Program-made: the position numbers and the translations under genes
The notes under the pieces: model-generated
What the model was told of the DNA's origin: nothing
What the model saw: only the letters and a program-made list of their open reading frames with translations
Database searches by the model: none
NCBI GenBank assembly: GCA_910586725.1
Contig: CAJUJL010000003.1
Coordinates: 49,441-113,440 of the forward strand
DNA from: an uncultured Lachnospiraceae bacterium
Lineage (GTDB): Bacteria; Bacillota; Clostridia; Lachnospirales; Lachnospiraceae
DNA length: 64,000 nt
Direction: 5' to 3'
Shown here: positions 17,933-26,930 of the stretch, piece after piece
How positions within the stretch are numbered: the first letter of the stretch is position 1
Layout of the letters: the number at the start of each line of letters is the position of its first letter

Positions 17933-17957
17933 AGCCGTCATATAGGATATGGCGGCT
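17933..17957 (+). terminator. Terminator after the LysM gene
   Basis: An 11-bp stem with one mismatch (AGCCGTCATAT with ATATGGCGGCT) is followed by TTTTCATCTTT. Confidence 0.7.
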
Positions 17958-17988
17958 TTTCATCTTTGGTGTTTGATTCATAAGTTGA

Positions 17989-18017
17989 TTGACAAAGTAT
18001 ATCGGAAAACCTATAAT
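17989..18017 (+). promoter_or_regulatory. Consensus promoter of the 18049 gene cluster
   Basis: TTGACA (17989-17994) and TATAAT (18012-18017) with a 17-bp spacer form a perfect vegetative consensus. The first gene starts about 30 bp downstream. Confidence 0.85.
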
Positions 18018-18048
18018 ATCTTTTAAAAAAAGAAAAGGCGGATAAAGC

Positions 18049-18900
18049 ATGAATCGTATTTTGAATAAACTGGAGCGTAAAATAGGCAGATACGCGATAC
18101 CCAATTTAATTTTATGGCTTTTGGCAGGGTATGCCATAGGCTTTGTTTTGCTGCGCATGATGCCGGACGTGTTTTATTTGATGACGCTGGAGCCTCATTA
18201 TATTCTGCAGGGACAAATCTGGAGGCTGATGACATGGGTGCTGGTTCCGCCGAGTGAAAATATTTTGTTTGCCGTGATTATGATGCTTTTTTATTATCAG
18301 CTGGGACAGTCTCTGGAACGTACGTGGGGCACATTTCGGTTTAACGTATATATTTTCGGAGGAATTATTTTTACCATTTTAGGAGCTTTTCTTTTGTATG
18401 GAGCATATTATGCTTTGAACGGCGCTGCGGTAACAGGAATGGGTTTTTTCTTTTCCACGAATTATATCAATATGACAATATTCCTCGCGTTTGCAGTGTG
18501 CTATCCACAGATGCAGGTGTATATTTATTTTTTCATTCCCGTAAAAATGAAATGGCTTGCAGTCGTGTACTGCGTTATGATTGCGCTTAGCATGTTTGAG
18601 TCAAACTGGGCCGGCAGAGTGGCGATTCTGATGTCTATTTTGAATTTCCTGATCTTTTATTTTGGCTCCAGGAATTATCAGAGGGTTTCACCCAAGGAAA
18701 TACACAGGAGGCAGACGTTTCGGGCGCAGATGCGCCAGTCGCAGCCAAGAGCCGGCGTTACAAAGCACAAATGCGCAATTTGCGGAAGGACGGAAAAGGA
18801 CGATCCCAATCTGGAGTTTCGTTTTTGTTCAAAATGCGAGGGGAACTATGAATACTGTCAGGATCATTTGTTTACGCACCAGCATGTCCACAAAAGCTGA
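18049..18900 (+). CDS. Rhomboid-like membrane protein with C-terminal zinc motif
   Basis: 283 residues. Roughly six membrane helices span 15-205. GQIWRLMTWVLV followed by the helical YYQLGQSLERTWG resembles the L1 loop and second helix of rhomboid/derlin folds. The rhomboid catalytic pair is not seen: the GxSG serine motif is replaced by TGMGFFFS and the late-helix His by NWAGRVAI, so it looks like a pseudoprotease. The tail carries a likely zinc site: Cys242-x2-Cys245, then FCSKCEGNYEYC and DHLFTHQHVH. The role is unknown. It heads a cluster with a glycosyltransferase and an ABC exporter and has a consensus promoter. Confidence 0.7.
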   Translation: MNRILNKLERKIGRYAIPNLILWLLAGYAIGFVLLRMMPDVFYLMTLEPHYILQGQIWRLMTWVLVPPSENILFAVIMMLFYYQLGQSLERTWGTFRFNVYIFGGIIFTILGAFLLYGAYYALNGAAVTGMGFFFSTNYINMTIFLAFAVCYPQMQVYIYFFIPVKMKWLAVVYCVMIALSMFESNWAGRVAILMSILNFLIFYFGSRNYQRVSPKEIHRRQTFRAQMRQSQPRAGVTKHKCAICGRTEKDDPNLEFRFCSKCEGNYEYCQDHLFTHQHVHKS

Positions 18901-18911
18901 CGGGAGGAGCT

Positions 18912-20093
18912 ATGAAAGATACGGTTTTACTGTTTGAATCAAGGGATTTGTGCTATGAATCCAACCGTTATTTTATGGAATGCATCGCGGAGGTTCTGGA
19001 AGAGAAAGGCTTTTTTGTAGAAATCTGTGACTTGTCTGTGCGGATGGAGCAAAAACTGGAAGATATACTTCATAAAAAAGAGCGTTATCTCTTTGCGGTG
19101 GATTTTAACTCCCTTTTGCCAAGGATTGTTTTGGAGGATGGAACGCCTTACCTGGATGCATTTGGCGTTTTGTTTTTTAATTATCTGGTGGATCATCCGT
19201 TGTATCACCATGCGGGATTGAAGAAAAAATTATCCAACTATTCCGTTATTTGTATTGACGTCTGCCATTTGAATTATCTGAAGCGGTTTTATCCTCATAT
19301 AGAACATGCTTTTTATCTTCCGCTTGGAGCTGTGCGGGCAGGAATGGAAAGAAGTTTTGATCAGAAACGGTTAGAGCTTCTTTTTTTAGGCACTTATGAA
19401 CGGGAAGATCTGCTGTATGAGGAATTGAAAGAATATCCCAAACAGAAGCGGAGGGAAGTGTCTTCCCTGATTGAAATGATGCGCGCGGACCCGGAATTAA
19501 CGCAGGAAGACGCGCTTTTACGGTACTTCAGTGAACAAAATGAAGCATTGAACGCGGAAGCGTTTGCAAAGCGGTTAAACGAAGATTATCTTGCGGATAA
19601 ATATTTAAGGAACTGGAAGCGCAAAGAGGCGGTTTTGGCGGCGGCCAAAGCAGAAGTTCCGTTTACGGTTATGGGACACGGATGGGAGCATGTAAAAGGC
19701 CTTGAGCAAAAGCATGTTAAAATCTGCGGCGGAGTCGGATTTGCGGCGTCCGTTCAGATTATGGCGGATGCAAAAATACTGTTAAATACAACGCCCGGAT
19801 TTCATGGGGGATTGCATGACCGGGTTTATTCGGCAATGATGAATCATACGCTGTGCTTTAGCGAGTACGGCCTGTTTGCCGGACAGAGATTTACGGAAGG
19901 AAAAGAAATTGTTTTTTATGATGGCGCCGGCATGGAAGATTTGCCGGAAAAGATTTCATATATGCATAATCATCCTTCTGAAGCAAAAGAGATTACGAAA
20001 CGTGCATTTCAGAAAGTGCTGCTTAGGGATACCTGGGGGAGCAGAGTGGAAGAGCTGGTTGCAGAATGCAGGAAGACAGGAAGCGGGATATAA
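18912..20093 (+). CDS. CgeB-like glycosyltransferase family protein
   Basis: 393 residues. The N-terminal half resembles DUF3880 domains (FLEVCDL-like FFVEICDL, DHPLYHHAGL, FYLPLGA). The C-terminal part resembles the Glyco_trans_1_2/CgeB domain (LNTTPGFHGGLHDRVYSAMMN, FSEYGLFAGQRF). Such proteins transfer sugars in spore-surface or cell-surface glycosylation. Donor and acceptor cannot be read from the sequence. It starts 11 bp after the rhomboid-like gene with a GGGAGGAG RBS, so the two are co-transcribed. Confidence 0.75.
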   Translation: MKDTVLLFESRDLCYESNRYFMECIAEVLEEKGFFVEICDLSVRMEQKLEDILHKKERYLFAVDFNSLLPRIVLEDGTPYLDAFGVLFFNYLVDHPLYHHAGLKKKLSNYSVICIDVCHLNYLKRFYPHIEHAFYLPLGAVRAGMERSFDQKRLELLFLGTYEREDLLYEELKEYPKQKRREVSSLIEMMRADPELTQEDALLRYFSEQNEALNAEAFAKRLNEDYLADKYLRNWKRKEAVLAAAKAEVPFTVMGHGWEHVKGLEQKHVKICGGVGFAASVQIMADAKILLNTTPGFHGGLHDRVYSAMMNHTLCFSEYGLFAGQRFTEGKEIVFYDGAGMEDLPEKISYMHNHPSEAKEITKRAFQKVLLRDTWGSRVEELVAECRKTGSGI

Positions 20094-20117
20094 AACAACA
20101 GGGAGGAATTGTTACAG

Positions 20118-22265
20118 ATGCTTAAAATATTTAAAAATATGATTCCATACAGGCGGATGATCCTGATGATTTTTGCGCTGTTAATTGTACAGGCATATTG
20201 CGATTTGTCTCTGCCGAAATATACGTCTGACATTATTGACGTTGGAATTATGCGGGGCGGCGTAACGCATGTAATACCGGCAAAGATAACAAAGGAGAAA
20301 TTTGACAGTGCGCAGACTTTTATGACCGAAGAAGAGAAAAAGGCCTGGGAGGATATTTATGATCCGGAGTCGGAACAGATCTATGTATGCGGCGCTTATG
20401 AGGAAGAGGTGCTTTTGGCCCTGGATCAGGAGTTTATGATTCCGCTTTTGATGGCATACCAGTCGGAACATGCGGGCGGCTCCGATCTAAAAGCCAAAAT
20501 CGGCGCTGATACAGACGCGTCCGGTTTAAAATCTCTGCGGAAATCGGCGGAACAGATGGCGGAAACCATGGGAGAGAGCACGCTTTTATCCATGGGGGCT
20601 GCGTATGCTAAGGCATGCAGCGAAGAGGCGGGTGTGGATACGGAAGGAATCCGTATGAAATATCTGACTCAAACGGGCGGTAAAATGTTTGGCATGGCGC
20701 TGCTTATGCTGGTTGCTTCCGTGGGGGTTGGTTATCTGGCGTCTGTAGTTGGCGCAAAAGCGGGAAGAGATTTGAGGAGCAGGATTTTTCAGAAAGTAGT
20801 CCGGTTTTCCAGCTCTGAGATTGACCGTTTTTCCACGGCTTCTCTGATTACGAGAAGCACAAACGACATACAGCAGATACAGATGGTTACGGCAATTATG
20901 CTGCGTATGATCTTGTATGCGCCGATTATCGGAATCGGCGGCATTTATAAAGTGGTGCAGACCGGAGCGAACATGGGATGGATCATTACGCTGGCGGTCG
21001 TTATTATCCTGGGCTTTGTCCTGCTTTTGGTGGCGATTGCAATGCCCAAGTTCAAGGCAATGCAGAAACTGGTGGATGCGCTGAATCTGGTTTCCCGTGA
21101 AATCCTGACGGGATTGTCTGTGATTCGCGCATTTGGAAGGGAGAAGAAAGAAGAAGAGCGGTTTGAGGGAGCCAATACGGATTTGATGAAAACCCAGCTG
21201 TTTGTCGGAAGGGTTATGAATTTTATGATGCCCGGCATGATGTTTGTGATGTATGGCATCACGCTTTTGATCGTGTGGGTCTCCGCGCACCGGATTGACG
21301 CGGGAACGCTTCAGGTTGGAGCCATGACGGCATTTATCACTTATACTATGCAAATTGTGATGGCATTTCTGATGCTGACGATGATGTCGATTATGCTGCC
21401 AAGGGCCGGCGTTGCCGCAGACCGCATCGACGAGGTATTGCGGACGGAGAGTTCCGTTACGGAAGAGGAGAATCCGCAGCAGATGAAAGAGCACAGAGGC
21501 GTTGTTGCGTTTTCTCATGTGAATTTCCGCTATCCAAACGCCAAAGAAGATGCGCTAAAGGATATTGATTTTGTGGCGGAGCCCGGGAAAATAACGGCGA
21601 TCATCGGAAGCACGGGATGTGGGAAATCTACGCTGGTGAATCTGATTCCAAGATTTTATGATATTACAAAGGGCAGCATTACCATAGACGGCCAGGACAT
21701 CCGGAATCTTTCTTTGCAGGAGCTGCGGGATGAGATTGGGTTTGTGCCGCAGAAAGGCGTCTTATTTTCCGGGACGGTTTCATCCAATATCCGGTTTGGA
21801 AAAGAAAACGCCAGTGAGGACGAATTGAAAAACGCGTCTTCCATTGCGCAGGCCGCCGATTTTATTGAAGAAAAAAAGGATGGATATGAGAGCGCGATTG
21901 CCCAGGGCGGCAGTAATGTTTCGGGAGGACAGAAACAGCGTCTGGCAATTGCAAGGGCAATCGTAAAACAGCCCCAGATTTATATTTTTGACGACAGTTT
22001 TTCCGCATTGGATATGAAAACGGATGCGAAGCTTAGAAAAGAGCTTGGAAAAACGGTAAAAGACCGCACGGTCATCATTGTAGCCCAGAGAATCAGTACG
22101 ATTCTCCACGCCGACCAGATTATCGTTCTGGATGAAGGAGAAATTGCAGGAATCGGGACGCATGAAGAATTGCTTGCAGAATGTGAGATTTACGGACAGA
22201 TCGCGAAATCGCAGTTATCCGCCGCGGAACTTGGCATAGAAGAGGAAGAAGGAGGCGCCGTATGA
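20118..22265 (+). CDS. Heterodimeric ABC exporter, degenerate-site half
   Basis: 715 residues from ATG at 20118 (a TTG at 20109 is too near the GGGAGG). It has six membrane helices with a long extracellular insertion of about 120 residues between helices 1 and 2, then a nucleotide-binding domain. Walker A is GSTGCGKST and the signature is canonical VSGGQKQ. In Walker B the catalytic Glu is Asp (IYIFDDSFSALD). The Asp marks this as the half with the non-hydrolytic ATP site of a TM287/288-type exporter. It overlaps the next gene by 4 bp (ATGA), giving translational coupling. Substrate unknown. Confidence 0.9.
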   Translation: MLKIFKNMIPYRRMILMIFALLIVQAYCDLSLPKYTSDIIDVGIMRGGVTHVIPAKITKEKFDSAQTFMTEEEKKAWEDIYDPESEQIYVCGAYEEEVLLALDQEFMIPLLMAYQSEHAGGSDLKAKIGADTDASGLKSLRKSAEQMAETMGESTLLSMGAAYAKACSEEAGVDTEGIRMKYLTQTGGKMFGMALLMLVASVGVGYLASVVGAKAGRDLRSRIFQKVVRFSSSEIDRFSTASLITRSTNDIQQIQMVTAIMLRMILYAPIIGIGGIYKVVQTGANMGWIITLAVVIILGFVLLLVAIAMPKFKAMQKLVDALNLVSREILTGLSVIRAFGREKKEEERFEGANTDLMKTQLFVGRVMNFMMPGMMFVMYGITLLIVWVSAHRIDAGTLQVGAMTAFITYTMQIVMAFLMLTMMSIMLPRAGVAADRIDEVLRTESSVTEEENPQQMKEHRGVVAFSHVNFRYPNAKEDALKDIDFVAEPGKITAIIGSTGCGKSTLVNLIPRFYDITKGSITIDGQDIRNLSLQELRDEIGFVPQKGVLFSGTVSSNIRFGKENASEDELKNASSIAQAADFIEEKKDGYESAIAQGGSNVSGGQKQRLAIARAIVKQPQIYIFDDSFSALDMKTDAKLRKELGKTVKDRTVIIVAQRISTILHADQIIVLDEGEIAGIGTHEELLAECEIYGQIAKSQLSAAELGIEEEEGGAV

Positions 22266-24046
22266 ATCGGGAAAAAGCGAAAGATTTTAAAGGATCCATG
22301 AAAAAACTGATTGCTTATATTGGCAGCTACAAAGCGGCCGTATTGTTTGTTATGGTTCTTGCCGTTTGTTCTACGGTGTTTTCCGTGCTTGGCCCTAAGA
22401 TTATGGGAATGGCTACGACAACGCTTTCCGAAGGGCTTCTGCATAAAATTTCCGGAACAGGAAGCATTGACTTTGCTAAAATAGCAAAAATTCTTCTCTT
22501 TACGTTAGGGCTGTATCTGACGAGTTCGGTATTTTCCTTTTTTCAGGGATGGATTATGACGGGGATCAACCAAAAAGTCTGTTACCGCCTCCGAAAAGAA
22601 ATTTCTGAAAAAATACACCGGATGCCGATGAAATATTTTGAAAGCAGAACATACGGGGAGGTTCTTTCCAGAATTACCAACGACATTGATACGCTTGGCA
22701 CGGGGTTGAGCCAGAGCATTACCATGATTATTACGTCTCTGGCGACTTTGATCGGAATATTTGTGATGATGCTTCTGATTTCGCCGGTTATGACTTTGAT
22801 TGCGCTTGTCATCCTTCCGGTTTCCATGGTTCTTGTTTCACTCGTGGTGAAATTTTCCCAGAAACACTTCATGACGCAGCAGGAGTTCCTGGGACGCATC
22901 AACGGTCAGGTGGAAGAAAGCTACGGCGGGCAGCTCGTGATCAAGGCGTTTAACAAAGAAGAGGAGACAATTCAAAAATTTGACGATACCAACCGCATTC
23001 TGTATGAATCGGCATGGAAATCGCAGTTTTTATCCGGCATGATGCATCCGATTATGGTATTTGTAGGAAACTTGGGCTATGCGGGCGTTGCCATATCCGG
23101 AGGCATGCTTGCGATCCGGGGCGTGATCGGAATTGGAGATATTCAGGCATTTATCCAGTATGTGAAAAGCTTTACTCAGCCGATTCAGCAGATTGCGCAG
23201 GTCATCAGCCAGGTGCAGTCCATGACGGCGGCTTCTGAGCGTGTATTTGAGTTTCTGGACGAGGAAGAAGAAGTGCAGACGGCGGAATGTCCGGTAACTT
23301 TAAAAGAATTTTCAGGAGAAGTGAAATTTGAGCATGTCAGCTTCGGATATGACAAGGAACAGCCGATTATCCATGATTTTTCCGCGGAAGTTGCGCAGGG
23401 GCAGAAAATTGCCATCGTAGGACCTACCGGAGCCGGGAAAACAACGATGGTAAAACTTCTGATGCGTTTTTACGATGTGGATGGCGGGCGTATCTGCGTT
23501 GACGGGCACGATATCCGGGAGTTCAACAGGAGGCAGCTTAGAGAAGCGTTTGGCATGGTGTTGCAGGATACATGGCTGTTTAAAGGCAGCATTATGGAAA
23601 ATATCCGCTATGGACGGCTGGATGCTACGGACGAAGAAGTCATTGCCGCTGCAAAAGCCGCATATGCGCATCATTTTATTCAGACGCTTCCGGAAGGCTA
23701 TGATATGGAGCTCAATGAAGACGCCAGCAACGTTTCCCAGGGGCAAAAACAGCTTTTGACAATTGCAAGAGCCATACTGGCGGATAATAAGATATTGATT
23801 CTGGACGAAGCGACTTCTTCCGTAGATACCAGAACGGAAATACGAATCCAAAAGGCAATGGATAATCTGATGCGTGGAAGAACCAGTTTTATTATCGCTC
23901 ACAGACTGTCTACCATCCGTGACGCGGATCTTATTCTGGTTATGAAAGACGGGGATATTATAGAGCAGGGAAACCACAAAGAGCTGATGAAAAAGCAGGG
24001 CTTTTATGCGGAACTGTATCATTCCCAGTTTGAAGAAGCATCATAA
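22262..24046 (+). CDS. Heterodimeric ABC exporter, catalytic half
   Basis: 594 residues: six membrane helices (about 15-310) and a nucleotide-binding domain. Walker A is GPTGAGKTT and Walker B is canonical (ILILDEATSSVD), but the signature is altered to VSQGQ. Paired with the upstream half, this gives one normal ATP site (Walker motifs here, VSGGQ there) and one degenerate site (Asp there, VSQGQ here), which matches asymmetric heterodimeric exporters. Drug or lipid export is plausible; no substrate evidence is seen. Confidence 0.92.
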   Translation: MNREKAKDFKGSMKKLIAYIGSYKAAVLFVMVLAVCSTVFSVLGPKIMGMATTTLSEGLLHKISGTGSIDFAKIAKILLFTLGLYLTSSVFSFFQGWIMTGINQKVCYRLRKEISEKIHRMPMKYFESRTYGEVLSRITNDIDTLGTGLSQSITMIITSLATLIGIFVMMLLISPVMTLIALVILPVSMVLVSLVVKFSQKHFMTQQEFLGRINGQVEESYGGQLVIKAFNKEEETIQKFDDTNRILYESAWKSQFLSGMMHPIMVFVGNLGYAGVAISGGMLAIRGVIGIGDIQAFIQYVKSFTQPIQQIAQVISQVQSMTAASERVFEFLDEEEEVQTAECPVTLKEFSGEVKFEHVSFGYDKEQPIIHDFSAEVAQGQKIAIVGPTGAGKTTMVKLLMRFYDVDGGRICVDGHDIREFNRRQLREAFGMVLQDTWLFKGSIMENIRYGRLDATDEEVIAAAKAAYAHHFIQTLPEGYDMELNEDASNVSQGQKQLLTIARAILADNKILILDEATSSVDTRTEIRIQKAMDNLMRGRTSFIIAHRLSTIRDADLILVMKDGDIIEQGNHKELMKKQGFYAELYHSQFEEAS

Positions 24047-24099
24047 AATGAAAGAGACTGGCATAAAATGCAGTAATATCGCGGATGTGGGTAGAAGAT

Positions 24100-25350
24100 A
24101 TGAAACGTATTATTTTGCATTTGTTATGGATGGCAGTCATCCTGAATGTTTTTTGGGGCGGAGCGATTGCATGCCTTGCCGAAGAAGCGGAGAAAACAAT
24201 AGATGAAAACAAGCTATACGCCCAGTCGGCGGTCCTTATGGATGCCGATTCCGGGCGTGTTTTATTTGGCAAAAAACAGGATGCGGTTCTTCCTATGGCG
24301 AGCACGACAAAGATTATGACCTGTATTTTGACGCTGGAAACGGGAGACGTGGAGAGTATGGCGAAAGTGTCCGATTACGCGGCGTCTATGCCAAAGGTAA
24401 AACTGTATGTAAAAAAGGGAGAGTCCTACCGCATAAAAGACCTGCTTTATTCGCTGATGCTGGAATCGCACAATGATTCTGCCGTCGTCATTGCGGAACA
24501 CATCGGAGGAAGCGTAGAAGGCTTTGCAGAAATGATGAATCGGAAAGCGCAGGAAATCGGATGTAAAAATACGTATTTTATCACGCCGAACGGATTGGAT
24601 GCGGAAAAAGAAATCACGACGGAAGACGGCGCGGGGAAGAAAGTGATGCATTCGACGACGGCCGAAGATCTGGCGTTAATTATGAGCTATTGTATTACAA
24701 AATCTCCGAAAAAAGATGCTTTTTTGGAAATTACAAGAACGCCTTCTTATCAGTTTCAGAATTCAGACGGAACGCGCAGCTTTTCCTGCAATAATCACAA
24801 TGCTTTTTTGAACATGATGCCGGGCGCGTTGTCCGGAAAGACAGGATTTACCGGAAAGGCAGGATATTGTTATGTGGGAGCGTTAGAGCAGGACGGAAAA
24901 ACGTTTGTCGTCGCCCTTCTTGCCTGCGGCTGGCCGAACAATAAAAGTTATAAGTGGTCCGATACCAAAAAGTTAATGAAGTACGGGCTCAAAAGCTGCC
25001 GGAAGACAAATTTGGCCGACGAGCCGGTTTTAAAGGAGTGGTTTAAAAGCATTCCCGTGGCAGACGCGCAGACCGAGCGTCTGTTTCAGCGGGCGTCTGT
25101 GGACGTGTATATAAAAGAGGATAAAAGCGCGCCTTCCGTATTGATAAAAGAAGGGGAGAGCATAGAAGTCGTCTGCCATATGGAAGAGGAATTAACGGCG
25201 CCTGTCGCAAAGGACCAGGAAGTAGGCAAAATTCAATATCTGCTGAATGGTGACGTTTTGTGGGAACGAAAGATTTATACAAAGCAGTCTTTAGAAAAAA
25301 CAGAGTATATCTGGTATTTCAAAAAAGCCGCGGAGGGATTTTTCTTGTAG
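24100..25350 (+). CDS. D-alanyl-D-alanine carboxypeptidase (DacF-like)
   Basis: 416 residues from ATG at 24100; an in-frame ATG at 24085 would add five residues. A signal peptide (MKRIILHLLWMAVILNVFWG, ending near CLAEE) is followed by a penicillin-binding S11 peptidase domain: the SxxK motif in MASTTKIMT, SxN in SHNDSAVV and KTG in SGKTGFTGKAG. It trims the terminal D-Ala from peptidoglycan pentapeptides outside the membrane. A C-terminal beta domain (about 300-400) is usual, and the last hydrophobic residues may act as a membrane anchor. Confidence 0.92.
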   Translation: MKRIILHLLWMAVILNVFWGGAIACLAEEAEKTIDENKLYAQSAVLMDADSGRVLFGKKQDAVLPMASTTKIMTCILTLETGDVESMAKVSDYAASMPKVKLYVKKGESYRIKDLLYSLMLESHNDSAVVIAEHIGGSVEGFAEMMNRKAQEIGCKNTYFITPNGLDAEKEITTEDGAGKKVMHSTTAEDLALIMSYCITKSPKKDAFLEITRTPSYQFQNSDGTRSFSCNNHNAFLNMMPGALSGKTGFTGKAGYCYVGALEQDGKTFVVALLACGWPNNKSYKWSDTKKLMKYGLKSCRKTNLADEPVLKEWFKSIPVADAQTERLFQRASVDVYIKEDKSAPSVLIKEGESIEVVCHMEEELTAPVAKDQEVGKIQYLLNGDVLWERKIYTKQSLEKTEYIWYFKKAAEGFFL

Positions 25351-25397
25351 AGGCCGCGTTTTGGCATTTGTTTTGCATAAGTTTGATTTTGCATCCC

Positions 25398-25426
25398 TTG
25401 TCAACCTGACGATTCTGTGCTAGATT
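25398..25426 (+). promoter_or_regulatory. gltX promoter
   Basis: TTGTCA (25398-25403) and TAGATT (25421-25426) have a 17-bp spacer and an extended -10 (TGC before TAGATT). They lie 40 bp before the gltX start. Confidence 0.65.
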
Positions 25427-25466
25427 ATACATTATGAGCTTTTAAGTTGAGTTGAGGAGGAAGAAG

Positions 25467-26921
25467 ATGAGCAAAGTAAGAACGAGATTTGCCCCAAGCC
25501 CGACCGGGCGTATGCATGTCGGCAACTTAAGAACGGCATTGTATGCCTATCTGATTGCAAAGCATGCAGGGGGAGATTTTATTTTAAGGATAGAGGATAC
25601 CGATCAGGAGCGTTTTGTAGCGGAAGCGCTTGACATTATTTACCGAACGCTGAATAAGACGGGTCTGGTTCATGACGAAGGCCCGGATAAGGACGGAGGA
25701 TTCGGCCCGTATGTGCAGAGCGAGCGCCAGAAAAAAGGCGTTTATTTAGAATATGCCAAAAAGTTAATCGAACGAAAGGAAGCATATTATTGTTTTTGCG
25801 ACAAAGAACGTCTGGAAAGCTTAAAAGAGACGGTTGCCGGAAAAGAAATTATAATTTATGACAAACACTGCCTGAATCTGACAAAAGAAGAAATCGAAGA
25901 AAAACTTGCGTCGGGAGCGCCGTATGTGATCCGGCAGAATAATCCAAGGACAGGGGTCACCGTGTTTGAAGATGAGATTTATGGACGGATCGAAGTGGAT
26001 AATGCGGAATTGGACGATATGATTCTGATCAAGTCGGACGGGTATCCTACCTACAATTTTGCCAACGTTGTAGACGACCATTTGATGGGAATTACACACA
26101 TTGTCCGGGGGAACGAATACCTTTCGTCTTCTCCGAAATACAACCGCCTCTATGAAGCGTTTGGCTGGGAAGTGCCGGTTTATGTGCACTGTCCGCTGAT
26201 TACCAATGAAGAGCATCAGAAATTAAGCAAAAGAAGCGGACATTCTTCGTATGAAGACCTGATAGAACAGGGATTTTTATCGGAAGCGGTAGTGAATTTT
26301 GTCGCTTTGCTGGGATGGAGTCCTTCGGACAACCGGGAAATTTTCAGTTTAAAAGAACTGGAGGAGGCGTTTGACTACCGCCATATCAGCAAGTCGCCCG
26401 CGGTTTTTGACACGACAAAGTTAAAGTGGATGAATGGGGAATACTTAAAAGCCATGGACTTTGAGGCATTTTTTGAAATGGCCAGGCCGTATATTTCTCA
26501 GGTTGTTACCAAAAATTATGATTTAAGCAAAATTGCAAGACTGGTTCAGACCAGAATAGAAATTTTTCCGGATATAGCGGATCATATCGACTTTTTTGAA
26601 GAATTGCCGGAATATGACGTTACAATGTATACGCATAAGAAAATGAAGACGACGCCGGAAACGTCGCTTGCCGTTTTAAATGAAATTCTGCCCGTGTTAG
26701 AGAGGTGGACGGAATACGAAAATGACGCATTGTATACAGTCATATCGGCTTTTATCAAAGAAAAGGGATATAAAAACGGCTATGTGCTCTGGCCTTTGCG
26801 CACCGCGGTATCCGGCAAACAGATGACGCCCGGCGGCGCAACGGAAATTATGGAAATTATCGGAAAAGAAGAATCTCTCTCACGCATCCGCAAAGGCATA
26901 GAAAAGCTTTGCCAGGTCTAA
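25467..26921 (+). CDS. gltX: Glutamyl-tRNA synthetase
   Basis: 484 residues from ATG at 25467, preceded by GAGGAGGAAG; an in-frame TTG at 25452 overlaps the RBS. It is a class I synthetase: the HIGH motif appears as PSPTGRMHVGNL, and the KMSKS loop as KLSKRSGH. It charges tRNA-Glu with glutamate and may also serve tRNA-Gln if the organism uses the amidotransferase route, which cannot be decided here. The C-terminal anticodon-binding region begins about 330. The helicase follows within 10 bp. Confidence 0.96.
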   Translation: MSKVRTRFAPSPTGRMHVGNLRTALYAYLIAKHAGGDFILRIEDTDQERFVAEALDIIYRTLNKTGLVHDEGPDKDGGFGPYVQSERQKKGVYLEYAKKLIERKEAYYCFCDKERLESLKETVAGKEIIIYDKHCLNLTKEEIEEKLASGAPYVIRQNNPRTGVTVFEDEIYGRIEVDNAELDDMILIKSDGYPTYNFANVVDDHLMGITHIVRGNEYLSSSPKYNRLYEAFGWEVPVYVHCPLITNEEHQKLSKRSGHSSYEDLIEQGFLSEAVVNFVALLGWSPSDNREIFSLKELEEAFDYRHISKSPAVFDTTKLKWMNGEYLKAMDFEAFFEMARPYISQVVTKNYDLSKIARLVQTRIEIFPDIADHIDFFEELPEYDVTMYTHKKMKTTPETSLAVLNEILPVLERWTEYENDALYTVISAFIKEKGYKNGYVLWPLRTAVSGKQMTPGGATEIMEIIGKEESLSRIRKGIEKLCQV

Positions 26922-26930
26922 GGAAATTCT

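Noticed and set aside
20586..21518. A 310-codon antisense frame within the ABC exporter gene
   Set aside because: Its product is unusually His/Arg/Asn rich, as expected for a shadow of the coding strand, and the sense gene is a well-supported ABC exporter.
25351..25466. T-box riboswitch before gltX
   Set aside because: The gap is too short, and no T-box sequence or specifier stem is seen; a simple promoter explains it.
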